Assembly: GCA_041395945.1 (NCBI GenBank)
Contig: JAWKZN010000001.1
Span: 558,001-622,000, forward strand
DNA from: Pseudomonadales bacterium
Lineage (GTDB): Bacteria > Pseudomonadota > Gammaproteobacteria > Pseudomonadales > Azotimanducaceae
DNA length: 64,000 bases
Reading direction: 5' to 3'
Every line of letters starts with the position of its first letter. Position 1 is the stretch's first letter. A model generated the notes under the pieces. It saw only the letters and a list, made by a program, of their open reading frames with translations, had not been told where the DNA came from and ran no database searches. Shown piece after piece: positions 33,821 through 42,500 of this stretch. Both the position numbers and the translations under genes were made by a program.

Positions 33821-34747
33821 ATGGAAATCGTGCACGGCACCTACAGTCTTAAAGCCCGCCACAAAGGCTGTGTGCTGACCGTGGGCAACTTCGATGGGGT
33901 GCACCTGGGTCATCTGCACCTTCTCGAAGCGCTGTTCGCAAAGTCCCGGGCACTCGACGCCCCGAGCATGCTGCTGACCTTCGAACCCCAGCCGCGGGAG
34001 TTCTTCGCCGGTACCAAGGTGCCGGCGCGGCTGACCAGATTCCGGGAAAAAATCACCCTGCTCGGCCGCACTCAACTCGACCGGGTGCTCTGCATGCCTT
34101 TCAACGAACGAACCCGCAATACCCCGGCCGAGTGGGTAGTGGATGAGCTCTTCCACAGAATGCTCGGCGTACGCCACGTGGTCGTGGGTGATGACTTCCG
34201 GTTCGGCAGGGACCAGACCGGTGACTTCGCCCTGCTCGAAGCATCGGGAAAGCAGCACGGCTTCGGTGTGAGTCATGTAGGTACCGTGTCGGTGGATGGT
34301 GAGCGGGTCAGCAGTACACGGATACGGGAGGTTCTCCGTGCGGGTGACTTCGCCCTCGCCGAGCGGCTGCTGGGCCACGCCTACTTCATCATGGGCAGAG
34401 TGGTATATGGACGCCAGCTCGGGCGCACACTGGGTGTGCCCACGGCAAACATCCGGCTGCAGCGGTACCGGGCTGCACTCGAGGGGGTTTACGCGGTGCG
34501 GATCCGGGGGCTGGAGAAACCGTATGAGGGCGTGGCCAACATCGGTGTGCGGCCCACGGTGGATGGCAGGGAACCCCTGCTGGAAGTGCATCTGTTCGAC
34601 TTCCAGGGAGACCTCTACGGACGGCTGCTCACGGTCGAATTCGTGCGCAAGATCCGCGAGGAGCGGACCTTCGACGGTCTGGATTCTCTCAAACATCAGA
34701 TACACGCGGATATCCGCACAGCCCGGGAGGCATTTGCCGGTCGATGA
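33821..34747 (+). CDS. ribF: Bifunctional riboflavin kinase / FAD synthetase
   Basis: A 308-residue enzyme converting riboflavin to FMN and FAD. The N-terminal adenylyltransferase has GNFDGVHLGH and the VGDDFRFG / VSSTRIR motifs; the C-terminal kinase domain has GVPTANI and GVANIGVRPT. I chose the ATG at 33821 from the family N-terminus (M-E-I-V-H-G). No ribosome binding site is visible, but TATAAT stands at 33808-33813, so a very short leader or a leaderless transcript is possible. In most relatives ileS follows; here lspA does. Confidence 0.93.
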   Translation: MEIVHGTYSLKARHKGCVLTVGNFDGVHLGHLHLLEALFAKSRALDAPSMLLTFEPQPREFFAGTKVPARLTRFREKITLLGRTQLDRVLCMPFNERTRNTPAEWVVDELFHRMLGVRHVVVGDDFRFGRDQTGDFALLEASGKQHGFGVSHVGTVSVDGERVSSTRIREVLRAGDFALAERLLGHAYFIMGRVVYGRQLGRTLGVPTANIRLQRYRAALEGVYAVRIRGLEKPYEGVANIGVRPTVDGREPLLEVHLFDFQGDLYGRLLTVEFVRKIREERTFDGLDSLKHQIHADIRTAREAFAGR

Positions 34748-34811
34748 GGATGATGCAGCACAGGTATGCGGGTGCGGGCTGCTTATGAAGAGCGCTTCTG
34801 AAGAGCGGGCA

Positions 34812-35309
34812 ATGAGCGCAGTACCGGTGGGTTGGACCCGCTGGCTGCTGCTCAGTGGCGCGGTGGTGGTGCTCGATCAGCTGACCAAGTTCTGGGTGGT
34901 GAGCACACTCGCCCATGGCGATCGGATTGCGGTCCTGCCGGTGTTCAGCTGGGTTCGCTGGCATAACGAAGGCGCCGCATTTTCGATGCTGGCGGACGGC
35001 AGTGGCTGGCAACGCTGGCTGTTTGTGGCGCTTGCCATCGGGTTTACCCTGTTCATCGTGATCGAGCTGCGCCGGTTGAACCCCGCCAATCACTTCATGG
35101 GTGTGGTCTATGCCCTGGTGCTCGGTGGTGCGCTCGGCAATATGGTCGATCGCCTGTGGCAGGGTTATGTGGTCGACTTCCTGCTGGTGCACTATCAGGA
35201 CTGGTATTTTCCCGCGTTCAACGTGGCCGACATGGCATTGTCGATCGGTGCAGGATTATGGATCCTCGCCTTGCTGCTCGAGTATCTGCGCGAGCGTAAA
35301 CAGCCTTGA
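34812..35309 (+). CDS. lspA: Lipoprotein signal peptidase (signal peptidase II)
   Basis: A 165-residue, four-helix aspartic protease that cleaves prolipoprotein signal peptides. The catalytic aspartates are in GNMVDRLW and FNVADMAL, and the N-terminal LDQLTK and NEGAAFSML stretches are conserved. The ATG at 34812 gives the standard N-terminus; an ATG at 34785 would add nine residues. The last codons and stop lie in the first unit of a 20-bp tandem repeat that continues to the fkpB start. Confidence 0.94.
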   Translation: MSAVPVGWTRWLLLSGAVVVLDQLTKFWVVSTLAHGDRIAVLPVFSWVRWHNEGAAFSMLADGSGWQRWLFVALAIGFTLFIVIELRRLNPANHFMGVVYALVLGGALGNMVDRLWQGYVVDFLLVHYQDWYFPAFNVADMALSIGAGLWILALLLEYLRERKQP

Positions 35310-35350
35310 GCGGGCGTAAACAGCCTTGAGCGAGCATAAACAGCCTTGAG
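35291..35350 (+). repeat. Three 20-bp tandem repeats spanning the lspA stop and fkpB start
   Basis: Three units of CGAGCGTAAACAGCCTTGAG, at 35291, 35311 and 35331, differ at only one base each. Every unit contains TTGA. In the first unit TGA is the lspA stop; in the third TTG is the fkpB start, and the unit-1 and unit-2 TTGs are out of frame with fkpB. Confidence 0.9.
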
Positions 35351-35852
35351 CCAAAAAGAAGACAACAGCCCGGGTCTGATCGGTCGTGCGTCGGATCGGC
35401 GGGTGCGCCCTGGAGACAGAATCACCCTGCATTTCTCTGTGCTTCTGGAGACCGGCGAGGAAGTCGATACCACCCGTCGCGGCAGACCCGCCACCTTCGA
35501 GTTTGGTGATGGTCAGCTCCTGCCGGGTTTCGAAAGTGCGCTGCTCGGCATGCAGGCGGGGGACGATGCCCAGTTGCGCATTGCCGCAGAAGACGCCTTC
35601 GGTACACACAAGGCAGAGAACGTACAGACCCTTTCCAGGGGCCAGTTCGGTGCGGATGTGGTGCCTGAGCCCGGGCTGATCGTGTCCTTCGCGGGGCCGG
35701 GTGGCGAACTGCCCGGTGTGGTGCGTGCTGTGAACCAGAGCACAGTTGAAGTCGATTTCAATCATCCGCTGGCGGGTCGGGTGATAGTCTTCGATGTCTC
35801 GATCCTCGACGTTGCAGATGGCGAGGCAGGACGCAGTCGGGTCGATGCGTAG
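35346..35852 (+). CDS. fkpB: FKBP-type peptidyl-prolyl isomerase, SlpA type
   Basis: A 168-residue SlyD/SlpA-like isomerase. It has the FKBP core (V-L-L-E-T-G-E-E-V-D-T, F-G-D-G-Q-L-L-P-G-F-E) and the insert-in-flap region, ending with V-D-F-N-H-P-L-A-G-R, which is diagnostic. The N-terminus is about 20 residues longer than E. coli SlpA. The start is TTG at 35346; no ATG is in frame. It follows lspA as usual, but ispH does not follow it. Cytoplasmic, without histidine-rich tail. Confidence 0.9.
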   Translation: MSQKEDNSPGLIGRASDRRVRPGDRITLHFSVLLETGEEVDTTRRGRPATFEFGDGQLLPGFESALLGMQAGDDAQLRIAAEDAFGTHKAENVQTLSRGQFGADVVPEPGLIVSFAGPGGELPGVVRAVNQSTVEVDFNHPLAGRVIVFDVSILDVADGEAGRSRVDA

Positions 35853-35998
35853 TGCCGGTATGCCGGCCGGCGACCATCTGTCGCTGATTTTGTACCGCCC
35901 GGCGCGCTCCCGTCGGAACCCTCGCACCCGGAGCCTAACATGCAGCACAAGGCGAGACAGACCAACACGCAAGACAGGCAATCGAAACAGGCACTGCT

Positions 35999-36469
35999 AT
36001 GAAATCCATCCGCAGCAAGGGCGAGGGCTTTACCCTCATCGAGCTTATGGTCGCGCTGGCCATCATGGCGATCGTGGCCGCAGTCGCGATGCCCATTTAC
36101 AGCCAGTATTCGAACCGCACCTACCGCTCCGAAGCCCAGTCCGACCTGCTCAACTGCGCTCAGGCGCTCGAGCGCCTGGCCAGCATCAATTTTTCCTACG
36201 CCGGCGCTGCCGATACGGACGCGGATGGTGTGCCGGATGCAGACGCAGGAGTCATAGCTTCCACCTTGTGTGACGCCCGCTCGGTGCGTGCCGGCCGCTA
36301 TGCCATCACGGTCACCGGTAACGACACCGCCTTCACCCTTACTGCGACGCCGGTTGGCGGCACCGACCAGGCCCGGCTGCTCACGCTGAATTCTGCCGGG
36401 GTGCGCGGCTGGGATGAAGACGGTGCCGGTGGCATTGAAGCAGACGAACTGGACTGGGAAGAGGGCTGA
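35999..36469 (+). CDS. pilE: Type IV pilin, PilE-like
   Basis: A 156-residue prepilin. The prepilin peptidase site GFTLIELMV follows a short basic leader (K-S-I-R-S-K-G-E-G), cutting before Phe with Glu at +5. The hydrophobic helix runs to about residue 35. Two cysteines (in LLNCAQ and STLCDA) may form a disulfide. The body contains DADGVPDADAG, an acidic loop suited to binding calcium. It starts the minor pilin cluster; whether it is a major or minor pilin cannot be told. Confidence 0.88.
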   Translation: MKSIRSKGEGFTLIELMVALAIMAIVAAVAMPIYSQYSNRTYRSEAQSDLLNCAQALERLASINFSYAGAADTDADGVPDADAGVIASTLCDARSVRAGRYAITVTGNDTAFTLTATPVGGTDQARLLTLNSAGVRGWDEDGAGGIEADELDWEEG

Positions 36470-36639
36470 CAGTCCCTTTCCTGGCCCTCGCCAGCCCGCT
36501 GCCTCGCCTGCTCAGCCTTCTCCCCTTCTACGACCGCTCATCCGGACAAACGGGCCCACCCATCGGCTCCCCGTTTCATCAGTTTTCACGATCCATACAC
36601 TGCTTCATACGAAAAGAGCCAGGAAGTATCAGGCTACAG

Positions 36640-37149
36640 ATGTCAAATAAACGGCGCATAACCGCCTTCACCATCATCGAACTCATGGTCGCGATGGCCA
36701 TTGCCGGGGTGCTCCTCGGCATGGCGCTGCCCGCGTTCAACGGTCTGATGGAACAGCGGGCGATGACCACCCGGGTCAATGACTTCGTGCTCGCCGTCCA
36801 CTACGCCCGCAGCGAGGCCGCCAAGCTGGGTGGGGTGGTGAGTGTGCAGACCGTGGATGCGTCGGACAGCGACAACGAATGGGGCCCCGGCTACTGCGTG
36901 ACGATCGGCAATCCGGGCAACTGTAACGCCCCTCTGCGGATGTTCGGTGGCATGGACGACATGACGCTGAATGCCCTGGGTGCCTACAACGACGAGACCG
37001 CCCTCAGCTTCAATGCCCGAGGTCTGCTGACTCTGGATGCCGCCGGCTCGTTCAACCTCTGCAGCACAGACGCGACGGTGAATCCTGGTCGGCAGATTGA
37101 TCTGAACCGGATCGGAAGAACCACCAGCACCGCGCTGGTCTGTCCATAG
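36640..37149 (+). CDS. fimT: Minor pseudopilin FimT/GspH-like
   Basis: A 169-residue prepilin with cleavage site A-FTIIELMVAMAIAG, i.e. Ala rather than Gly at -1, which is tolerated by some peptidases but unusual. The GspH/FimT domain follows (V-N-D-F-V-L-A-V-H-Y-A-R-S-E-A), with four cysteines in the C-terminal half. It lies 170 bp after pilE, with no visible gene between, and 2 bp (or 17 bp) before pilV. Confidence 0.85.
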   Translation: MSNKRRITAFTIIELMVAMAIAGVLLGMALPAFNGLMEQRAMTTRVNDFVLAVHYARSEAAKLGGVVSVQTVDASDSDNEWGPGYCVTIGNPGNCNAPLRMFGGMDDMTLNALGAYNDETALSFNARGLLTLDAAGSFNLCSTDATVNPGRQIDLNRIGRTTSTALVCP

Positions 37150-37166
37150 CGATGTCAGGAGGTCAT

Positions 37167-37736
37167 GTGAGTACCGCACCAAGACATAACACCCGTCATT
37201 TGCGGGCGTCGAGCCGACGTCAGGGCGGACTGTCCATGATCGAACTGCTGGTCGCCGTGCTGGTGCTGGGTATCGGTGTGCTCGGCATCACTGCGCTGCA
37301 GATGGTCAGCCTGCAGAACAACCGCGCGGCCCTGTTCCGGGCCGAGGCAGTACAGCTGGCCTACGACATGATGGATCGGATTCGGGCGAATCCCATCGGC
37401 GCTGCGGTTCCTGGTCAGGCTTACGGCGGGGTTGCACTCGCTGCGGTGCCTGCTGATCCGCCGGCGTTGTGTCACCAGGCACAGTGCACGGAAGTGCAGA
37501 TGGTGGCTTTCGACCTGGCCATGTGGAAGTGCTCTCTGGGCGGGCTGAACGACGAACAGGTCTGCATCGACCTGCGTACTGCGGGGGCACTGCCGCCACA
37601 GAACGAACAACCCGGCCTGCCCAACGGTCTGGGCTCGATTGCTGTGGATGCCGCAACCGGCGTCGTGACGGTGGTTGTCAGATGGCAGGAGCCGGATGGC
37701 CAGCTGCGCAACATCTCCATCGACAGTCAGAGTTAG
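37167..37736 (+). CDS. pilV: Type IV pilus minor pilin PilV
   Basis: A 189-residue minor pilin with a long basic leader (about 20 residues, R-R-Q-G-G) and cleavage site G-LSMIELLVAVLVLG. The body N-x-A-L-F-R-A-E-A-V-Q-L-A-Y-D-M-M-D-R-I-R-A-N-P region is diagnostic of PilV. I chose GTG at 37167, four bases behind AGGAGG; the in-frame ATG at 37152 has no such site. It lies between fimT and pilW as in Pseudomonas. Confidence 0.88.
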   Translation: MSTAPRHNTRHLRASSRRQGGLSMIELLVAVLVLGIGVLGITALQMVSLQNNRAALFRAEAVQLAYDMMDRIRANPIGAAVPGQAYGGVALAAVPADPPALCHQAQCTEVQMVAFDLAMWKCSLGGLNDEQVCIDLRTAGALPPQNEQPGLPNGLGSIAVDAATGVVTVVVRWQEPDGQLRNISIDSQS

Positions 37737-37744
37737 GAGTGGGT

Positions 37745-38923
37745 GTGAAAACACAGATGGACAGACGAATGCTGACTCGGGACAGCACGAAGCTGCGGGG
37801 AATGGTCAGCGGATCGATCAGCAGGCGCCACAGCGGCGGTTTCTCCATGGTCGAACTGATTCTCGCGCTGGGGCTCGGGCTGGTGGTCACCGCCGGCATC
37901 GTGCAGCTTTTTGTCGGCAATAATCAGACCTACAGCCTGCTGACCGGCCAGTCCCGGCTGCAGGAGAGTGCGCGTTACGCGATGGAGTTCATCACCCAGT
38001 CTGCGCGCAGTGCCGGTTACTTCGGCTGCGATCCGGAAAACGACAAGATATACAACACGCTCAACGGTCCCTGGACCAGCCTCTACGAGATGGATCTGAC
38101 CAATCCGATTCAGGCTTATAACTACACGGGTAACGGCACCGCCACCGGACCAGGCGACTGGACACCGACCCTGGCGCCGCTGCCCCGGGTCGCCGGCCCT
38201 GCCACCAACATGGTGAATGCGGGCACCGGCATCGATCTCACCACAGTGATTCCAGGCACGGACTTTCTGGTGTTCCGCCGGGTGGAAATCCCCGGTGCGC
38301 CGATTGCCGGCATCGTGCAGCCCAATACCAACCCGATCGTGGTCATAGACGAAGGGGATTTCGATTTTGCGGTCAATGACTTTGCGGTGATCAGCAACTG
38401 TGAGCAGGCCGCTCTGTTCCGGATCACGGGTGTCGCAGCCGGTCCCGCGGCTCCCAGCGGTGAGCCGACCTTCAGTCTGACTCGAGGCGCGGGCGCAGGT
38501 ATCTACGAGAATGCCGCGGGCCGCACACTCTCCGATGAAGGCATCCCCTACGGTACCGGGGTGAACGGTCAGGCCACGACGGTCGGCCGGGTCATCACGG
38601 ATATCTATTACATTGCCCGGGGTGCCGGTGTGAACAACCGGGGCCAGAATCCCCGCGCGCTGTGGCGCCGGTCAGGAACGACGGCACCGGTGGAACTGGT
38701 GGAGGGTGTGGAAAACCTGCAGGTGCTGGTCGGCATCGACAACACGCCCACCGATAACAATAACTCCGCCAATCGCTACATCGACTTCAATGCGCTGGGT
38801 GCTACGGACATCGTCCGCTCGCTGCGCATCGAGGTCACCACCTCTACCGTGGACGTGGTCACCGACGGCAATGCCCCGGTAAGCCGGACCTTTGTCCAGA
38901 CCATCAGCATGCGGAACGCCTGA
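37745..38923 (+). CDS. pilW: Type IV pilus minor pilin PilW
   Basis: A 392-residue minor pilin. The prepilin site reads G-FSMVELILALGLGL after a 35-residue basic leader. The S-R-L-Q-E-S-A-R-Y-A-M-E-F segment and C-x2-C-like region near GYFGCD are typical of PilW. GTG at 37745 is preceded by AGGAG at five bases. It belongs to the pilE-fimT-pilV-pilW-pilX-pilY1 series that primes pilus assembly. Confidence 0.88.
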   Translation: MKTQMDRRMLTRDSTKLRGMVSGSISRRHSGGFSMVELILALGLGLVVTAGIVQLFVGNNQTYSLLTGQSRLQESARYAMEFITQSARSAGYFGCDPENDKIYNTLNGPWTSLYEMDLTNPIQAYNYTGNGTATGPGDWTPTLAPLPRVAGPATNMVNAGTGIDLTTVIPGTDFLVFRRVEIPGAPIAGIVQPNTNPIVVIDEGDFDFAVNDFAVISNCEQAALFRITGVAAGPAAPSGEPTFSLTRGAGAGIYENAAGRTLSDEGIPYGTGVNGQATTVGRVITDIYYIARGAGVNNRGQNPRALWRRSGTTAPVELVEGVENLQVLVGIDNTPTDNNNSANRYIDFNALGATDIVRSLRIEVTTSTVDVVTDGNAPVSRTFVQTISMRNA

Positions 38924-38932
38924 GGTAGCGCC

Positions 38933-39505
38933 ATGAGACAGAATCTCCGCCTTCGTCAGCCCCTTCTGCCGTCCCGGCTCAGCCAGCGCGGTGTGGCCCT
39001 GTTCATCAGCCTGGTGCTGCTGCTGGTACTGACTGTCGCTGGCATTTCAGCCGTGCAGACCACCAGCCTGGAAGAGCGCATGGCGCGCAACACACACGAC
39101 ACCCTGCTGGCCTTTCAGTCGGCGGAATCTGCACTGCGGGAAGCGGAACGCTGGATCACCGCCAACGTCAACTCGGTCGCGCAGTTTACGGATGCCGGCG
39201 CGAACGGTCTGTGGACCGGCATGCCCTACGACGAAGCGGATCAGCGCTGGGAAGAAGACATCTGGGCGGATGGCAGCGCGCAGAGCATTGCATCAGCCAG
39301 CGCGGTTGCCGGGGTCGCCTCCCAGCCACGCTTCATCATCGAGTGGGTGGCAACCGTGCAGCGGGATGAAAACCCGAATCTGCTCGGCAGCTCCTACACG
39401 GCGGTCTTCGACCGCATCGAGATTTTTCGCATCACGGCGCGCGGGGTCGGCGGCACGCCGAATGCCCGGGTCATGCTGCAGGGCACCTTTGGGATGATTT
39501 TCTAA
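38933..39505 (+). CDS. pilX: Type IV pilus minor pilin PilX
   Basis: A 190-residue protein with R-G-V-A-L-F-I-S-L-V-L-L-L near the N-terminus, the PilX/GspK-like version of the pilin helix, lacking Glu+5 as expected for this subunit. The following T-S-L-E-E-R-M-A-R-N...A-L-R-E-A-E-R-W is diagnostic. It has nine bases to pilW and 45 bases to the pilY1 start. Confidence 0.88.
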   Translation: MRQNLRLRQPLLPSRLSQRGVALFISLVLLLVLTVAGISAVQTTSLEERMARNTHDTLLAFQSAESALREAERWITANVNSVAQFTDAGANGLWTGMPYDEADQRWEEDIWADGSAQSIASASAVAGVASQPRFIIEWVATVQRDENPNLLGSSYTAVFDRIEIFRITARGVGGTPNARVMLQGTFGMIF

Positions 39506-39550
39506 TCGGGTTTGTGCGCATCAGAAGTACCAGTGCACAGGAGGATTGAG

Positions 39551-42500
39551 ATGTACCACCGAAATCAAATTAAGCGTCTGACCGGCGCTACCCTGACGGC
39601 TACCGCGCTGCTGTGCGGTGGCAGTCTGTGGGCGGATCCGGTCCTGGTGCAGAGTATTCCGGACCAGAATGTCTCGCACACCCAGCCGGACATCAATATC
39701 ACCCTGTCCCCCACCTATTTTACGTTTACCACGGGAAGTCCGATCACGTACTCCGTTACGAATGACAACCCGGCGGTGGTCGGCGCAGTGGAAGCCGGTG
39801 GCGTGTTGACTTTGTCTTTTACTCCCGGGGTCGTCGGAACCGCGGGTATCCGCGTGTTCGCCCACCAGGACGGAGTGGACAGGGATACCCAGTTCGACGT
39901 GGATGCATCTAACAGCGTGCCGGCCGTCGTCGGTCCCGCGGCAATACCTCCGTTCGATGAAGACCAATCCGTTTACCTCGGTAACTCCGAGTTCGCGTTC
40001 AGCGATCCCGACGGTGCGGCGGATGACCTGACTTTCTCACTGGGCGCACCCAGCGGTCCGACCATCTGGAATGCGGTTCTGCTCGATCCCGACACGGGCG
40101 AGCTCGACTTCATCCATGTTCCCAATGCCAATGGCACACAGACATTCCGGGTGATCGCCACGGACATGCTCGGTCAGTCCGCGATCTGGACCTTCACTCT
40201 GACAGCCAATCCGATCCCCGACCCGCCGGTTGTCACAACCGGTGTCGCCAATCAGGTCATGGTCGAAGATGAGCCGACCCGCTCGGTGAATGTGGTCGGC
40301 GGTTTCGATGATCCCGATCTGGCCTGGGAAGGAGACAACCTGACGGTCATCAGCGCAGTCAGCTCGAATCCGGGTCTGGTTGCGGCAGTGCCCAATGTCG
40401 GTGATGTGGAACTCACACCGGGTGCGGACCTCTCCGGTGGTCCGGTGACCATTACCGTGACCATCGAGGATTCGACCGGTAATACGGCGAACACCAACTT
40501 CACTGTCGATGTCACCCCCGACAATGATCCGGTAACCGTGGCAGCAGGCATTCCCGATCAGCCGGTGGCTGAAGATACAGCCACAGTGAATGTGGACCTC
40601 ACCGGTGCCTTTGCAGATGTCGACCTGGCCAATGAAGGGGACAGCCACACGGTGACTGTTGTCAGCAACAGCAACCCGGCGCTCCTCTCCGCCACGAATT
40701 CGCCGATTAACGTGCTCGACGGCACACTCAGCTTCGCCGTCGTCGCCAATGGCAACGGCACGGCAAATATCACCGTGGAAGCCGCCGATGTGGGCGGTAC
40801 CTCCACTACGACCTCCTTCGATATCATCGTGAGTCCCTCCAACGATCCGCCGGTACTGGTTGGAAATATTGCCGATCAGGCGATGACAGAAGACGAAGCG
40901 ACCCGCACTGTGGAGGCGGTCGCGGAATTCGATGATCCGGATCTCGCCTGGGAAGGGGATACCCTGACCGTTCTTTCTGCTGTCAGCAGTAATCCGGGCC
41001 TGGTTACCGCAGCACCCAACGGCACTGGTGTGGATATCACTCCGGTGGCCGATCAGTCCGGTGGTCCGGCGACCATCACCGTCACGGTGGAAGATACTTC
41101 CGGTGCGACTGCGGTCGAGACCTTCACTGTCACCGTCGGCACGGTCAACGACCCGGTCGTCGCAGTCGGCGTGATCGGTGACCGGCTGGTGAACGAAGAC
41201 CCGCCGGTGATCAACGTCAATCTCGCGGGCATTTTCGAAGATGCGGATCTGCTCGGCGCGGGAGACACCCATACGGTGACCGTGATCGGTAATACCAATC
41301 CGGGTATGGTCACGCCGACCAACTCACCGCTGGCCACCCTCACCGGCACGCTCAACTTTGCCGTGACAGCGAACATCGTGGGCACCACCATGATCACGCT
41401 GCGGGCGCAGGATGCCGCTGGCACCACGGCGGATGTAAGTTTCAATATCGATGTGGCTCCGGTGAACGATCCGCCCTTCGTCGTCACCGCCGTGCCTGAT
41501 CAGATATCCACGGAAGACACACCGAGTCTGGCCGTGAGTTTTGCCGGCACCTTCGACGATGTGGATCTGACCACCGAAGGCGACATCCAGGCCTACAGCT
41601 ATTCGCTCGACAACGGCACGCTGGTGACCTCGGCGTCCATCTCCGGCACGACCATTACCCTGGATTTCGCGCCGGATCAGAATGGCATCGTCAACGTCAC
41701 CCTTACGGTGACGGACAAGGCCGCGCTGACCGCATCGGACACCTTCGCGGTTTCGGTTGCGGCGGTGAACGACAATCCCTTTGTGGAGAATCCGGTGGGC
41801 GTGATCGGTGTCAACGAAGATGCACCCCCCACTGTGATCAACCTCAACGGCGTATTCAATGATGTGGACATCGCCACTAACGGCGATGTGCTCAGCTACA
41901 CGCTGACCGCCAATTCCGATCCGTCGCTGTTCAGCAACGTGGATCTCACCGGCAACACACTGACACTGACCTACGCGGGCAACATGTTCGGATCTTCCAC
42001 ACTCAGTGTGCAGGCCCGGGACCTGGCAGGCGCCACGGTGACCGATACGTTCACGGTCAACATCACCGAAATATTCCCGACCGCCTTCAATGACTCGGCC
42101 AGCATGCTGGAAGATGGTGGCACCCTCACCATCGACGTTCTCGGCAATGACGATCTCGGTGAGCCACCCACCACCATCACCCTGGTCGGTCGTAACTGGC
42201 CGGATGCCACCACGGGCCCCTATTTCGACGTCAGCAACAGTGACCCGACCACCATCATCGACGAGGCAGGCAGCAGTGTGACCCGACCGAACGGCACCCT
42301 CGCCGTGGTCGGTGGCATGGTCGAATACACACCGAAGGCCAACTATAACGGTGCCGACTGGTTCGAGTACGTGATCACCGACAGGGACGGCGATACCTCC
42401 ATGGGGGTTGTGAACATCACGGTCACCCCCCAGCCCGATGCGCCCCGTCCCTTCGCCAATCCGGAGTACACGGTGGACCAGGGATCATTCCTGGATATCC

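Noticed and set aside
40037..41272. Regularly spaced similar segments that might suggest a CRISPR array
   Set aside because: The period is about 300 bp with no short identical repeats. The pattern follows protein domains in pilY1.
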